A DNA stretch of 64,000 bases from the NCBI RefSeq assembly GCF_021018805.1, contig NW_026960612.1, positions 124,001 to 188,000 of the forward strand. The letters run 5' to 3'. Below are positions 35,001-48,501 of the stretch, piece after piece (position 1 is the first letter of the stretch; each line of letters opens with the position of its first letter). The DNA is from Prinia subflava (lineage: Eukaryota; Chordata; Aves; Passeriformes; Cisticolidae). A program made the position numbers and the translations under genes. Under the pieces are notes generated by a model. The model had not been told where the DNA came from. It made no database searches and saw only the letters and a program-made list of their open reading frames with translations.

Positions 35001-36145
35001 AGTAACATTCATTTCCATAATTATTGAAACATCTTTTTTTTTTCCTTCCCCCAGTTACAGATTTACAAAGTAAACCTTTTTTTATACAATTTTTGATTGC
35101 TCACAAAACAGTCCAGATACACTGCAAACCCTAAGTTTTGGGATATAAGTAGTAGAGATTCTGGGAATTGGTTATGAAATGCAGAGCTTTCTCAGAGCCT
35201 TGCTTTACAAGGCTGAGCTCAGCAAGTGAGAGCTGTTTCAGACGGTGCTGCTCTGATCCTCTTGCCTTTTTAAGATTCAAGAAACTCACGCAACAGCCTA
35301 GTTCCCCAAAGGTCCTTCCCAAAAGGCAATTGATAAAGTTTAAAAGCACTAAGATGACAGTGGATATAGGACTTGTGGGAAAGTTCAAGGCAAGACAATG
35401 CAGCCACTCTGCAGAGTGCTACAGAACAACCACGAAGGTGAAAGAACTGACACAAAAGCAAGTGAACTGCCCTCACCCTTGCCCATTAGTCAGCAATACA
35501 ACTAGGCAGTGTTGGCACAACTCCAGCCAAGCTCATTACAGTTTTTAATCCAAGATGCACACAAGCTACACTGAACCAGAAGCACCATCTGGTAACTGCT
35601 ACCAATCACAGTAAGACATGGACTGGGGATTTCTGACTGGATTGCATGTGACACAGGAAAGGCTGGCTTGAAAGAAAGAAAAAGGAAAATGCTCCATCTC
35701 CTTCAATATTCTCCTTACAGAAAAAGAGAAAAAAACCCCAAACTGTAACCAAAATAGTGAAAAACAGCACAATTCTGGCATAACACAGAAAGGGGAAGGA
35801 GAGGGAGGACAGTCTGAGGAGAGAAACTGTGACTGTTTTTTGCTATGGATGCGATTTCACCATTGCTTTGATTCATTACAAGCTGCAGAAGTCAGGATGA
35901 GACAAAGGATCATTTACACTGCAAAGGCAACCTCCTGAGTGTCCGGTTTCTCCATGGGCCTGTAACAGTCGGTCTAAAGATTTCTCATCTGCCTCACGAC
36001 TGTCAGAGGCTGAGACCCCCACGGACCCTGGGCCGCAGCACAGGAGTTCTGGCCTGACCGAGGCAGGATCCAAGCTTCTCCCTGCAGGTGCCTCCACTGG
36101 ACTGAGATGCCCTCCTCAGAGACCCGTGCATGAACAATGGGAGGC
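32096..36145. other. Intergenic, no gene recognised
   Basis: About 4 kb. A 60 bp segment at about 34708-34768 (gacttgatcactgtgggtcc and flanks) resembles the CR1 3' tail. A minus-strand open frame at 32984-33226 is discussed under findings. Otherwise nothing recognised. Confidence 0.5.
34708..34768 (+). mobile_element. Possible short CR1 tail
   Basis: 'agacttgatcactgtgggtc' followed by cccttccaactcagag resembles the CR1 3' block 'ttggactagatgatc...ggtcccttccaac'. Very short and diverged. Confidence 0.4.
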
Positions 36146-36628
36146 TGTTATGGTTCCTGAGCCATGTTTGTGGAGGCCGTGTTTGCTGTCCCGTACCGAC
36201 CGTACCTGCTGTGAAGGCTCGGGCACACTGCTCCTCCATTGTGAGAGAACACCTGCAGTGCCCACGAGATCTCTCCCCCTTCCTGGCATGTTGCCCTTTG
36301 CCTTGAAAAAGAACTATAATAATCACCCCCAGAGAGGAGACTCTCTGAGATCTCCCCGACGGACAAGACGGATCTATTGGCACGCCATGAGGACTGTGAA
36401 GGTGGTCTACTCGTTTCCAGCATCACGAGGACTCACACTTGTAGTCGGTAGCTATAACCCCCCTTTTCCTCTTTTCTCTCTCTCTCTTTTTCTTTCCCTT
36501 CCCTTCTATCGCATAATTGTGTGTATCAATAAAGATACAATTGATTTTACTTGAACTAAGTTCTCCTTGCCTCTTTTTGCACTTTGAAATCAAAACGAAC
36601 CATCACGACCATCCTTTGGCTCGTGACA
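36146..36628 (+). mobile_element. Solo ERV LTR
   Basis: Begins TGTTATGGTTCC and ends CTCGTGACA. It has a long pyrimidine tract (36464-36510), then AATAAA at about 36529, then an R/U5-like tail. Flanks aggc and gggc are a possible 4 bp target duplication with one mismatch. It has the composition of a class I solo LTR; no internal sequence. Confidence 0.72.
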
Positions 36629-38538
36629 GGGCCTCATAAGCAGGGACCTGTACACAAACCATGACCAGACAGCACTGCCTAGAGAGCAGCCCCTGGGAAC
36701 CCAGCTTGGTGTAAAGTGCATCTATAGGAATGGCAGAGGAATCAATCCTGGCAGCCAGAATTCAGTTTTCAGAGCTGCAGTACGGGACTACCAGGACGTC
36801 AATAAAAACTGCAAAAAAATCCCAATTCTACGCGGGGATCTGGGAATTTCTGCAGCTTGCAAATTCCTCTAGGGATCTGAAGACTTCCTTCTTTGCATCC
36901 ATTTTCAGGTGCTGAAGAGATATATTTGCACAACAGGTTGGAAACAGATTTCTCCTAACAGAGAAGAAGGGTCTTTAGTAAACACCATTTCCCAGGCTGT
37001 TACTTCTGCTTGGGACACCTAGACTTTTATGCATCAGTTAAAAGACTTCTTACATCTTCTCAGAAATCCTGCTTTCCTCATCCCTCAATAGTCTCAGACC
37101 TTTAAACCTCACTCCACTGTGACTAAAGCTTTGCAGAAGCCTTTCAGAGCTGTCACTACTTCTACTAGGCCCACCTCTCTGACTCAACAGCATCAGCTGG
37201 CAAAGAAATTTTCAAAGCAAAACTAAAATGCCATTCTGAGATCTATTAGGTGAATTCTACTTGTCAATGTGCTATTTCTGTTTACAGTGGAATATTTTAA
37301 TAAATTGTATGCTTGTGCACTACCTTCCATCAGTCAAAAAAAAGCCCAAACCTGCTTATGCCTTCATGACATTTTCCTGCTGTGGATCTTTTATACTGTG
37401 CCCATCAATACTAATCCCAGGAAATGAACAAAAGCCTTCAACCATCAACAGGGGCTCACATAGGACTCTACAAGGGAACATCATACCAGCTTTTGCAGCC
37501 ACCAAAACGCTTGTCAGTCAGAGTTTTCAGAAGAATCATACCTATGAGCCCTCTTTATTCCCCTCCTCTCTTTTTGTTTAATCCCCTCTACCCCAATTCA
37601 TAGCAACTCAATAACCTGTTTACCATGCCTACAGAAAACAGTATTATAAAAAGAATACTTGTGACCTGTAAGAAAATTAATAAAAAAGCTTATCTCACAA
37701 AGTGGCAAGGAATGGAATCTAAACCAAGATGCTATGTAGGACTCAAAATCATTAATATGCATTGTGACCCTTTCACATCTTCCATTTTAAGAGAAACAAA
37801 AAATATGAACAATAAAGCTCCTCACTTTGGATACTTTGAAAGGAAAGTCAGTGAACAACACTCTCTTCAAGTACTCTCACATGGAAGCCACATTTTTGAT
37901 TTTAAGACATCTTGAAAATGAGAAAGTTAAAATGGACCCAGGGATGACTAATTCCCTTGGGCTGGAAGATGACATGATGACTGGATAGGTAATAAAAATA
38001 AATTATATTCAGAAAGTCTAGGAAAAAAGTAATATGCTCTAATGTAACTAGCAAACAGGAGGTAAGGAAATCCAAGGAGCAAATGCCAGAACTTCCTCAC
38101 ACATTAGAAGCAAGTCAATCCCATTCTTTCTCAACATCTTTCACAAGAAAAAAACACCTACACTTCTGTAGCCAAACCAGACCTCTTGAAAAATGGCCTG
38201 ACTCATTCTGGATAGTCAGCAGGCAAGTTTACTTATTTGGTCAACTGGCAGTAGGTTGTGTAAACGGTCTAAGATCACCAGGTTCCTTCACCTGCTCCAC
38301 ACCAGCCTTGCTCACGCTGGGCTTGTCCCCATTGGAACGGGGACATGCCATTGCTAATGAGCACTCCCAAGTCTCCACCCTGCCCAACTGGAAGCTGTCT
38401 CAGTTTGAATAGTTACACTTCTAACACACTTCTCCCTTATCAGCTGAAGGGAGAGGTTTCACCCTGCAAAGCAAATGCTTGCAAGCTCCACAGGAAAAGA
38501 CTCTAAGCTGCAATTCCTTCTTTAAGGCACAGAAAGCA
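36629..38538. other. Intergenic, nothing recognised
   Basis: No exon or repeat supported. Confidence 0.5.
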
Positions 38539-38898
38539 TTGAAGCCAGGGTCTCTATATGGGGCTGGAACAAAGCAACGTACGATACAACCAGTGTGGTT
38601 AAAACATACGTTCTCCCCTTTATTCCCGAAATGGCTGGTTTTATACAGTGCCAGATAGTTTACAGTTGCAGGTGAATTTCTATTGGCATTCAGCATGAGA
38701 AAGAATGCAAACAATCTTAGCTTAAGGCAGCCACCGTGTTTTTATTCTAACTGTTCTAGCTAAAGCATGCACACACCTTAACTTAAATTCTAACTGTGCC
38801 ACAGGTTTATCTACTTCTACATGGGCCCAAATCTGAGGCCTAGCAGGCCCAAATCTGAGGCCCAGTTTGGGATAGCTCAAACTTCATTCCATAACACA
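38539..38898 (-). mobile_element. Possible solo LTR
   Basis: On the minus strand it begins TGTGTTATGGAATGAAG. It has a TATA-like ttttatacagtgcc on the plus strand and a polyadenylation-like ctttattcccg. The left end is uncertain and no target duplication was found. It contains a 17 bp direct repeat (38824-38840 and 38846-38862, ggcccaaatctgaggcc). Confidence 0.45.
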
Positions 38899-39773
38899 TC
38901 ATGCTCCTTCTACAAAGCATTAACAGTGTGAGTAAACAGAAAGAAAGGTCAGTAGCAGCCAGTTAATAAACTAATTCATGCTTCTTAACTGAAATTCAGT
39001 CCCAAAGTTAGTAAAGATCTAGCTTAAACCTGAAATGTTTCCACATGCAGGCAGCATCTCAGATTTCTCTTTGGTAACCCAGGATTCAATGGCATCATTC
39101 TCCTTGACAGGAGGTTTTACCTGTTTTCTTGGGCCCCAAGACACTAGCCTAATTTAAACACAGGAGCTCTTGTGCTCAATCACATATTTACTTCCAAAAT
39201 GTTTTATTACACTAACAAAACAGTCTTACCAATGCTGTATTAAAAAAAACCAACAAAAAACCCCAAAACCACAAAAAACACACACCAAACCACACCCCTC
39301 CACCCCCCCCAAAAAAAAAAACCCAACAGACAATCATTAGCTGTAAGAGCATTTAATCACAGCCTGAAAAAGGTTAGATACAGGAGCAGACTTGACCATA
39401 CATCACAAAAGTCCTTTTCAGCTTCCAGTGACAACACAGACAAGCCTTTTCAGAAGAGCCTTAATCACAGCCTCACACTCATTCCCTGCCCATCAAACCA
39501 GAACAGATACCCCACCACTCATCACGGCCCATCCTTGGGTTGGCTCAGAGGACACCTCCAGGCAAGGAGCCTAGGACAATATTACAGACCTTCTCCCAGG
39601 CTATTTAATCACATGTAGAGCACAGAAAGAACATAGACAGTTATACCACAGCACAACCCAGAGTGGTTTTATGTCACTCTGGTTTTGAAGACTTTTCTAA
39701 GCCTTCTGTAATGTTCTTCATATTGGAGTCAGAAATTTTACTTTATCACACTTTCTACTATAAACAATGGCCA
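38899..39773. other. Intergenic with A/C-rich simple repeat
   Basis: 39241-39325 is a low-complexity A/C stretch with a run of eight C then twelve A. The rest is unremarkable. Confidence 0.6.
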
Positions 39774-39995
39774 TGTTTTGCTAACTCTTTCATTGTTTAC
39801 AGATTTCTAGGTGGGAGGAGAAAGTTGATTGACAGTTGGCTTGACCAATGTGGATTGAGAGGTGGAATTCCATCCTCCAATCCACAGGCCCCATAGGAAA
39901 TGTATAAAACTGAGTTTTGTAAATAAACTCGCCTTTTTTTCCTGCTTCGCTCACCAGCGTGTCCTCGTGTGATTCTTTCTGTGTCCTTTGTGACA
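39774..39995 (+). mobile_element. Short solo LTR (family G)
   Basis: About 222 bp: TGTTTTGCTAAC start, 'ttgaccaatgtggattgaga' and tccaatccac CCAAT-type boxes, TATA box tgtataaaact, AATAAA (about 39923), end CTTTGTGACA. The same architecture and partial sequence recur at 47327-48501. No target duplication found. Confidence 0.65.
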
Positions 39996-42900
39996 GTTTT
40001 ATAATTTTCCAAGTGGGCTATATTTTTACTTAAAGGGTTTTTTTTAATTTCTTCTTTTAGAAGTTATATAGTAAAATCAATCCGCCAAAAAACCAAAATC
40101 CAACTATCCCTTATCAGTTACCAGGTGCTTTATTACACAAAGTATTTTCACATGTTTCAGTGATTACTTTTCTGACAGTGCTGAAGGCTAACAGCAAGGA
40201 ATTCAGCCACAGTGGGACTCAAGCAGCTCCACAGATAGCATTGCAGGGTCTAACCAAACACTAGGCCTTAAGTGGAATTTGGGACTGTATCAACCGAATC
40301 ACTGAGCTTACCTAAAGTCCAAAGACGATTAATCAGGTTCCTCAGGAGATGCAGGCAAGTGGCAGAGCCCAGCCTCCCTGGAACCTTCAGGTCTTTATAA
40401 AGAAGCAGCATCACTGGTCCATGATGCACATTCTCTGATTAAAAGAAAACACCTCTAGTCCTACTTTAAAGGCAGGAGTCATTGCTTTTAGACCATGACT
40501 AATTTGGCATTTAGCTGATGTGGTAGGTTAGGCCTTAAACCCTCTCTGTTCGGGACGGCATCCAATTCTGTAATTCTTAGCTCCCAAGAAAACATCCTAA
40601 CACTTAAGCTAACAGTATCCCACAGCCTGAGCTTTCTCCTTTCTTCCAGTGGGTGGAAGAAGGTTTGGGAGGAAAGCAGTGCCAAACACTACTTTTCCTC
40701 TGTACAAGCACATACTTCCAGAGTACTGTGGTGTTAATGTCCCCTAAGGAGCAAGCTGTTAATCTATTTGTGGACCTAGGTTTTTGGCACAGCAGGGCTG
40801 CACAAGAGGACATAAAACTATTGCTCCAGATTTTGCAGCAGAAGCAACAGTTGTGATTTCAGCAAGTAAGTTCCCCGTGCAATGTGCAGGAAAGAGCCCA
40901 ATCCATGCAACCTGCTCTCTGCAGTTCAACCAGGGAGCAGCACCAGGGAGCACTGAGGAGGGAGAAGCTCCTTAAATCCCCCTCTTCAGGGGGCTCAGGC
41001 TGTTCCTGCAGGGCAACAGGAGGCCCTGCTTTTCATCTGCAGTTCAGCATACTGAGCTCTGCCCTGTATACCCCTTTGCTCTCATGAGGAAGGGCAACAT
41101 CTCTACTACACAGCATGAACAGAGGAAGCAGCAGTTTCCTTGCCCTTCCTTAGTGGTTACAGCACTCATTCAGGATGTGGGAATAAAACATAGTTCGGTG
41201 TCTACATGCTGGAACTTAGATCCATCTGTTCAGTTTTGCAAGGGCTGAATTTCGTCAGAAATTGGAGAAGTGAACATTCTAAACCATTGTGTAAAATGGC
41301 CTGTCTGGAAGCTGCTTGGATGGAGCACTGCAGGGAGAGCAGCCTGTCTATGGCCCAGGTGACACAGATGTGCCACGGCACTTAGCCATGAAGAAAAAAA
41401 AAAAGAGGTGTTTCTGAGAATGGCAATAGCAGGACTGTCCAAGTCCAAAGATTTATGTATGAAAACCAAGGATCATATAGTTTCCAAATTTAGATGGCCA
41501 CAAACAGGCTGCAATAGGAGCTTAGTTCTTCCTGCAGACCAGTGCTTGTGACTTCCATGATCCAGATCAGAGGCAGGATGGACAGCATCTCATATCCATG
41601 ATAATCAGGCCCACCAGAACAGAGCCCAAGCACAGTGCTTCCCAACAGCCCAGACATAAATAAATCATAGGACTATCTGTTCATTCAGAAGATTAAACAA
41701 ACAATATCCAAGGCCATGCTTGCTTCCCTGTTACTTATTAAAATTTCTTAAAAAGAAACAGTGCTAAAACTGTGTATCTGCTAATAATTTGCCTGTAATT
41801 TCCCATGTTTTATGGCCAACCAGCAATCCAGGATTGCAGCCTGAGAAACACTCAAATAATGATGGTTCTTCAAATACTACCATCCTTTTCTAAAAAGATT
41901 TCATTTCTGAAGATAATGGGGAACAACTATCCAAAGCCAGGCAAGCAGTATCTCATCTTGTGTTAAGAAAAGTCTGACAACCTCATGTCAAAAACAGAGG
42001 TCATAGCTGGGTTTTTTTTTGTAATCACAGTTAAGGGTTCAGAGACAAATAAGGAAAGCACTCACTGGAATTGTTAAGTTCAGCTGGGAGAATGGGAGAA
42101 CTAGCTTACACTCTAAACAGGATAAACCAGCTCCTACCGGTTTATTTAAAACACCCTAAATAACAATGCCCACACCATGTGTCAAATCACTTAACTAACA
42201 GAGCACAAGATCAAATTGCTGTTGGATAATCAACAAGGCCTCTGAGCCAGACTGTGCTTATCTTCAAAAAACTGATATTCACCTACTGATTCTTTAAGTT
42301 ATCTCATGCTCTTACACCCTAATTTTCTTTATAAAGTCTTAGAATGCCAAAAAGATGGTAAAGGGAAAGTACAAGCATAGTATGGAGAACATCGAATCTT
42401 CTCTGTTCAAATGCACCTTTTGTGGCTATCACAGGACCCTCAACATACACAGGATGGTGCTAAGCACTGCACTCTTCCCGAGTCCCCTCCTCACAACCTT
42501 GCATTTCTAATATTATCTTCTAGACTCTCATCCAGCTGAAGTGACCTTGGCTGGTGTGCAGAAATTACTTTATATTGCTACATATGGAATTTAAACATAT
42601 CTGCAGTGCACTGTGTTTCTGGTCTGTCTGGCTCAGGCAGCTCTGCCTCAATACATTCCTATGCTTTTATTTCAGTACTGCAGTAACCATTCAATCACTG
42701 TACCATTCTTAAATATGATTCTAGAAATGACACAGCAGAAGTCCATTTTTATTTGCACCAGCAATTACTGATCACTGCCTGCTTCTCAGCTTTTGGGGTG
42801 GTTTGCTTGTTCCTGAGTTTTCGGGGCTTTTTAGGGAAAGGATTCAGTGTCCATGAAAGCTGTGTCTTCTTTTTCAAGTAATGCAAGTTATTTCCTGCCT

Positions 42901-45765
42901 TTTTATTTGTGATTACAATTATTCCTATGTTGATAATATAGGAGTCAGAAGACAATCTGCTTGCTTTTTACTATGTTGACCATGCAAAGCAGATTTTAAT
43001 CTAAACGATAAGCAGAAATAAATGTTGGTCTCCAAGTAAAGGAGGCCTACAGGATATTCCCAAAGTAATATTTTTCAGGATTGGTTCCACTGATATATGT
43101 TAAGTGGAATAAATTTGCAACAGTTCCCTTATTGACAATAACAACAGAAACCACAGTAATTCCAATCATGATTTCCATTTCCTAACATTTATAGAGATCA
43201 CCAGTTTTTTGGGCTTTCTGGCATTTGTTTGTTTGGTTTTTTTTCTAGGTGATTACACAGCATAGATGTAGTTAAGGAGAGGATCCAAAATGCATCTGCC
43301 CACCTTTTTAGTGCTGCATTTCCCCTGACTTATTTAGTAAAAAACAAATTACATTCCAGATTTATGGGGTCTGAAAAAAAGCCATTAGTGAGAATTTGAT
43401 TTGCATAATTAAAGCATCACCATGGAAAGTAAATGTTATTTATTATCACAAAAAAACAACAAAATTGAAGTGGTGTAATTAGGTGTTCACTTGCGTTGCA
43501 ATGGGGAGAAAGGTCAAAAGAATTTAGCATTTTTAAGAAGCAAAAATATCTTCAGAGTTGCTCATTTCTAAACAGCTAATTCATTCCTAACAGTTCACTA
43601 TAGCTCCCATAATTTATGAATCCCAAGGATGCACTTAAACATCTGCAATTTCATTATTTCATATTTTATATCATTAGCTTAAAATTTTGACGAGTCATTA
43701 TGCAGGTAACAAGTTGAGAAGTTGAATATTACTATTGCAGGAGAAGCAATGAATCCAGCTGTTCAGCATGATCAAGAAAGGATTATTTCCTGTGACAGGT
43801 CATAGCAGAGGATTTTCTTGCTGTTGTTTAATACCTGCAACAGCTGAAAAAACATCTGCTTAGTTTGATCATTTCAAAATTCCCCAATGAGAAAATAACC
43901 TTTGTTTTTAATGTCTTTTGTGTTTTGAGGAGGCTTGTTTGGTGTGTGTTTTTCAAGAAAAAATGCAGACCTCACAACCAACTCTTTTGAGATTTTTCAA
44001 ATTCATAAAATCCCACTCCTCTTTTACCAAAGCATAGCATTCTCTCACAAAAAACAGCAGGGTAGACATATCATAATAGCCTCATGAAATAAACAAGGCT
44101 GTTTTATATATACCTTCAGCAAAAGGTACTGAAAATTTGGAGCATTTCCAGAATGGCAGTGAAATATTATGCAGCCAGTAGTGAAGAGCCTCTCACTCTG
44201 CCCCTTCCAGAAAGTGGCCATGGCCACCAGTAGGGCAACATCCCTTGAGGATATCCTTTGCCTCCCAGGACTTGCCTTTAGCCAGGGTCTAACCCCTTAT
44301 TCCAGTTTTCTCTCCCCTTCCTTACAGGAAGTGAAGCTAATGTCTCAACTTCTCCGTGGCTTTCAAATTCACACACTTTCTCCAGCAGTTGCTCCATCAC
44401 AAGCCATACGTGCCTCTTATATCCTTTTCTGAAGAGTTCCATGAAGCCAAAGAATTACAGCAAAAGAACGAAATTAGCCACTACCCTGTCTGCTTCTACC
44501 TTCTCTACCTGATTTCTGCATTTAGTGTTGGACTCAGTTTAGAGAAACTCTGTTTGATTCAGCAGGAATCACACAAGGAACACCACTACCAGCTTGCTGC
44601 ACCTAAATGGTAACAACTCCTTTTAGAAGCAGCATTCACTTGTGGCACTGTAGTTTCAAACAGGCTGAGAGCAGTAATTCACTGGCTTCCCTTCATCTAG
44701 GTCAGGACTTTCCAACCTGTGGTTTCCAACACCATGCATGATGTACAAAGCCAGTTCAAAGAGATACACACAAAACACAGACCCGCCCACAGTTGTTTCT
44801 GTGGAGGAAACAGGGACAGTAAATACTGCCCATGCAGCTCAATACTTCCTCTTGTGCCTGCCAGCAGTCCCAGATCTGCCACCAGGTCTCTTGTGTGAAA
44901 AAAGTCAATGCTGAAGGTGGAAGTTAACAATCTTTGAGTGTTTACTCATTTGGACAAGACTTCTTTTGCTGTCCTCTAGGCCTGGGTTTTCACAGAACCA
45001 GGCTGTGTGCACAAAAGTATTTATTTCACTGTTTTCACTATCCAGCATGAAGTATAGCACCAGAGATTCTCCTGTGCCACATGACAGTGAGTCCTAGCAG
45101 TTCCTCTGCTTTCCCCTTCCCTGACTTGTCCTGAAGTAACCAACAAATTACTTAGTGAGGATGTGAATAATGTGACCGTGCAGCCATGCAGCTGTGCTCA
45201 GTCATCTGACTGCAACGTGGCAATAATTTGGAAGCTAATCTGGATGAAGCTGTCATTTGCTTTCCCTCACCTCACCTTCCTTCTTTCCATACCTCATGAA
45301 AGTCTCCTATAGGTTTAAATGGCATTTTCCCACTCAGGATATTGCAGCGTTTGCCACAAACTCATTTCAACATCAAGAAAGCAAACTTCATCAACCAAGT
45401 CCTGGTTGGGGGTGGGAAAAAGAAGAAGCAATGGCAGTAACTCCCATCTCCATGCACACCTCCATAGGCAGCAGCATGCTCCCAGAAAAGCAATCCTCTG
45501 AGCTGACACCCTGCACCACTTCCCCTTTGCTGTTGCCCTCCCCGCGCAGGCAGTGAGGGGGAGAAGCTCTGTGGTTACTGCCTTGGCCCCTTCTGCCAGG
45601 GAAGCAGGAGTGAGGCAGGGAGGGGAGCAGGCTGCCCGGGGAGCAGCAGCTGAGCTACCCCTGCTGCGGGTGGGCAGAAGTGCGGGGTGCAGCCAGCTCT
45701 GTCCTTGGGGAAGCGGCTGCCATTCCCCACTGCCCAGGGCCAAGCTCCGTATAGAGGTGTTTAAC
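39996..45765. other. Intergenic, no gene recognised
   Basis: About 5.8 kb. 43380-43760 is an AT-rich block with POU/homeodomain-like motifs (see findings). 45540-45750 is a GC-rich block with overlapping chance open frames on both strands. No exon supported. Confidence 0.5.
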
Positions 45766-45771
45766 CGAGAG

Positions 45772-46532
45772 TGTTAGAAATGAGACGCTTGACACGGCCA
45801 ATATATCAAGCAGCAATTCAATTTAATAATTGATTAATTAGCATGGTAAAGTGTGAGCAAAGACAGCGCGCTGGGTACAGTGGTAGGGGTTCTTCTTTCC
45901 GACTGCACACTGATTACTGGACTTGCTGGGATTTTATTGGCTATATTCATACATGTTCATAAGCTTTTCTCAGCAGTTTCTATTTCCAATTTTTAACGTC
46001 ACTATTCAATACCTAATAATCGTAAATCTATGATGGTGATGTTTGGTTCCTGTTTGATTTCTATACTTTATTGTGATCTATTTTAGATTTCAATATTCCA
46101 GGATGTACATCCAGGATATGTATCCCAGGTGGTGGGGTCCAGCTTCTTTTTTCCAGGTCTATCAGTCTTTGATAGTGATGTCCAGTTTCCCTTTTTCAAG
46201 AACCATGAATCAGTGAGCTGAAATCCTTCTTCCGTATCCAGGATGTTTTCACCATTCTGTGAGGAAGCCTTTTTTCATTCTAAAACTACAGTTTCAAATT
46301 CTTTAATACAAAACAAGCTTCTAAAGTTATAATGCAAAGACTCTTATTACAGAATAGCTTGGGATTTATAATAGGTAGTTGCAAGCAAAGTTTGTTCAAA
46401 AAACCTTCTTCCATGCTTTCCTCGGTTGTTTATTAGAACTCATCTTTATAACTGTCCCATGGCCATGTTCCACAATTACAATTACATAGATTCTCTCTAT
46501 TTACCTGACACGAAACACAACTTTGTATTTCA
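45772..46532 (-). mobile_element. LTR family B, copy 2
   Basis: 761 bp, TGTTAGAAATGAG...TTTGTATTTCA, nearly collinear with copy 1 at 25483-26264. Flanks cgagag (45766-45771) and caagag (46533-46538) form a 6 bp target duplication with one mismatch. Solo LTR. Confidence 0.88.
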
Positions 46533-46538
46533 CAAGAG

Positions 46539-47326
46539 TCACCTGAAGGTCACTAAGTGACTCCGTCTGCAATAAAACTTAGAAGTCCTGATGCTGTAAA
46601 TCTGCCACTTGCTGAAGCCACTAAATCACGTATAGAAATCAACATCTGTAGGAATTCTTCAGTTTCACAAAGCACAACCATTCTTCAAATTTGGGATATG
46701 GAATGCAAGAGACAATTTTCCAAGGACTTCAGGAGGGAAAATTACCCCAGACTTGAGCCCACTGTTTGTTACTGATAGTTTTAATTTGGACTTTATATTT
46801 ATGGAGCTCCCTCCCCCAAACATATTTCAGTTGTCTGCACCACTGAACTGTGCTTTCCAACCAACTTCCATAAGTGATCACCTTATAGAATAAACCATTG
46901 TCTGTTCTAACTAGACACAAGGAATTGGACCAGGTAACTGGATACAGGGCAGTAAAAAAAAAAGCCATTAACAAAAATTTCAAAAAACATGGTGAATGCA
47001 TGATCAAAGGTTTCTGCAAACATGGAAGTACTCTTTCTTTTCCACCTGACATTTCCAACTACCCTTTTTCTTCCTGGGTCAGTGCATGCATCCTATAGGA
47101 TCTTTTCTTAACACAAGGTAGATTGAGAGCTTGATGGCTTTTAAGAAGGGAATTAATCAACTACTCCCCCTAAGATCATCTTCCTTTCAGAAGTGGTTGG
47201 GGCCTAAAATAACTGGGGAAGTTGAAGCTACCACCTGTCACCATGAGATTCTCCTAGTTTGCTGAGTGTTCATACTAAAGTAGAAGTGTGCACCTTCTCA
47301 CGCTCATTAATGCAAACAGAAGATCG
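46539..47326. other. Spacer between LTRs
   Basis: About 790 bp; nothing recognised. Confidence 0.5.
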
Positions 47327-47490
47327 TGTTTTGTAAATATTGCCATTGTTATGAATTCCTTCTCCAAGAGAAGGGGACGTTGAATGACAGCCTCCTTGAC
47401 CAATGTGGGTAAGAGGTGGGAATGCCCACTCTCCAATCCATGGTCACCTTGCTAGAAGTATATAATAGGAAGTAATAAACAAAGCAGGAG

Positions 47491-48428
47491 TGAAAAGAAC
47501 AGGGCATATGCCTTTATTAATATTCAGCTCTTTATTAAAGTGATCAGCTCATTATTAAAGTCATCAGCAGTGTTGCAGAATCCGATCGGAGCTTTCCACG
47601 CTGCTGCAGCCATCCGAAGGAGCAGGTGCTGTCCCAGTTCATTGTTCCACTGCAAACAGTAGATGCCGAGTCCTTGTTCCCATAGGAACAGCTAGGAGTT
47701 CTCTCTGGTCAACCATCAGCAAGCAGGGCGGTGAGCAGTCTGCCACTGGCGTGCAAAGTCAGCTCTTTGCCACCAGGGAAAACCTTTGGGAGTTTCCCGT
47801 TGTCTGAATCAGTCAGCTCACCTGGCCAGTTCCCATTCCATTCAGGCTCCTCATAGGTCATGGCGAATCTTCAAACCAGGCCAGGGGGTGCATCCACCTC
47901 TTGCTCGGCCAGGGCACTATCCAGTTCTCTTCTGACGTAATCCAGCTTCCTGTCCCGGGGTGTAGTTTCCCTAAAAAACCCTCCCAGGATCCACCGGGGA
48001 GGTGCTATCTGCATATACAAATGCATATGCATTTGTCCTGGTCGCAGCAGAGGCACTCCCACTGAAGGAGGTAGTTACAAAGAACAATAACCAGGCAATC
48101 AAGGCCGGGAGCCGCTCCTTTTCACTTTTTAATGAGGTAGGAAAGTGTTGCCAGGCAACTCCTCTTCAGGGCAGATTCCCTCCCCACTCAAACTGGTTGG
48201 GGTGTGGGAGTTAAAGAGGAAAAACCCCCATTCCTCCAAAAGGCTGGGGGATGGCACAAACCGGGAGGAGGGGGGCCACACTCCCAGAGCTTTCCCAACA
48301 TGCCAATGCGTGCTCCGTGTTCTCCCATGGGGGGATGGAGCTGTCCCGCCACAGGGCTAGGACAGGGACAACCCAGCCCTTTTTTTTTTTTTTTTTTTTT
48401 TTTTTGACCAGGAAACTTGTTCATAACA
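47491..48428 (-). mobile_element. LTR family D, copy 1
   Basis: 938 bp, TGAAAAGAACAGGG...TTCATAACA, inserted into a family G LTR. The target ggag is present on both sides (47487-47490 and 48429-48432), a 4 bp duplication as in class I ERVs. It is almost identical to the inverted copy 53300-54224. The length difference of 13 bp is exactly the difference in their homopolymer (26 T here, 13 A there). AATAAA lies on the minus strand close to the left end. Confidence 0.92.
48380..48405. repeat. Homopolymer (T)26 in LTR D copy 1
   Basis: An uninterrupted run of 26 T; the sister copy has 13 A. Confidence 0.95.
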
Positions 48429-48501
48429 GGAGGATTTTCTCCCCTGCTGCTCTGATTTCCCCAAACTCCAGACTCTGTGTGTCTTTCTGGCGAGGCTTAC
48501 A

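Larger units (their letters stand above)
47327..48501 (+). mobile_element. Short LTR of family G, split by LTR D
   Basis: The left part, 47327-47490, matches 39774-39900 (tgttttgtaa start, ttgaccaatgtgggtaagag, ctccaatccatgg, agtatataatagg TATA, AATAAA at about 47473). The right part, 48429-48501, matches the tail (tgtgtctttctgg). LTR D is inserted between them. Ends are approximate. Confidence 0.65.

Noticed and set aside
36003..36554. Frames of 126 and 142 codons around the solo LTR
   Set aside because: They overlap the LTR at 36146-36628 on both strands and have no domain.
45315..45777. 142-codon minus-strand frame and a plus-strand frame in a GC-rich block
   Set aside because: Low-complexity Ala/Leu/Pro/Cys-rich translation in GC-rich DNA, with open frames on both strands; no evidence of a gene.
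47871..48062. 63-codon frame identical in two places (also 53653-53844)
   Set aside because: Identity comes from the two copies of LTR D; it is inside U3/R sequence and not a gene.
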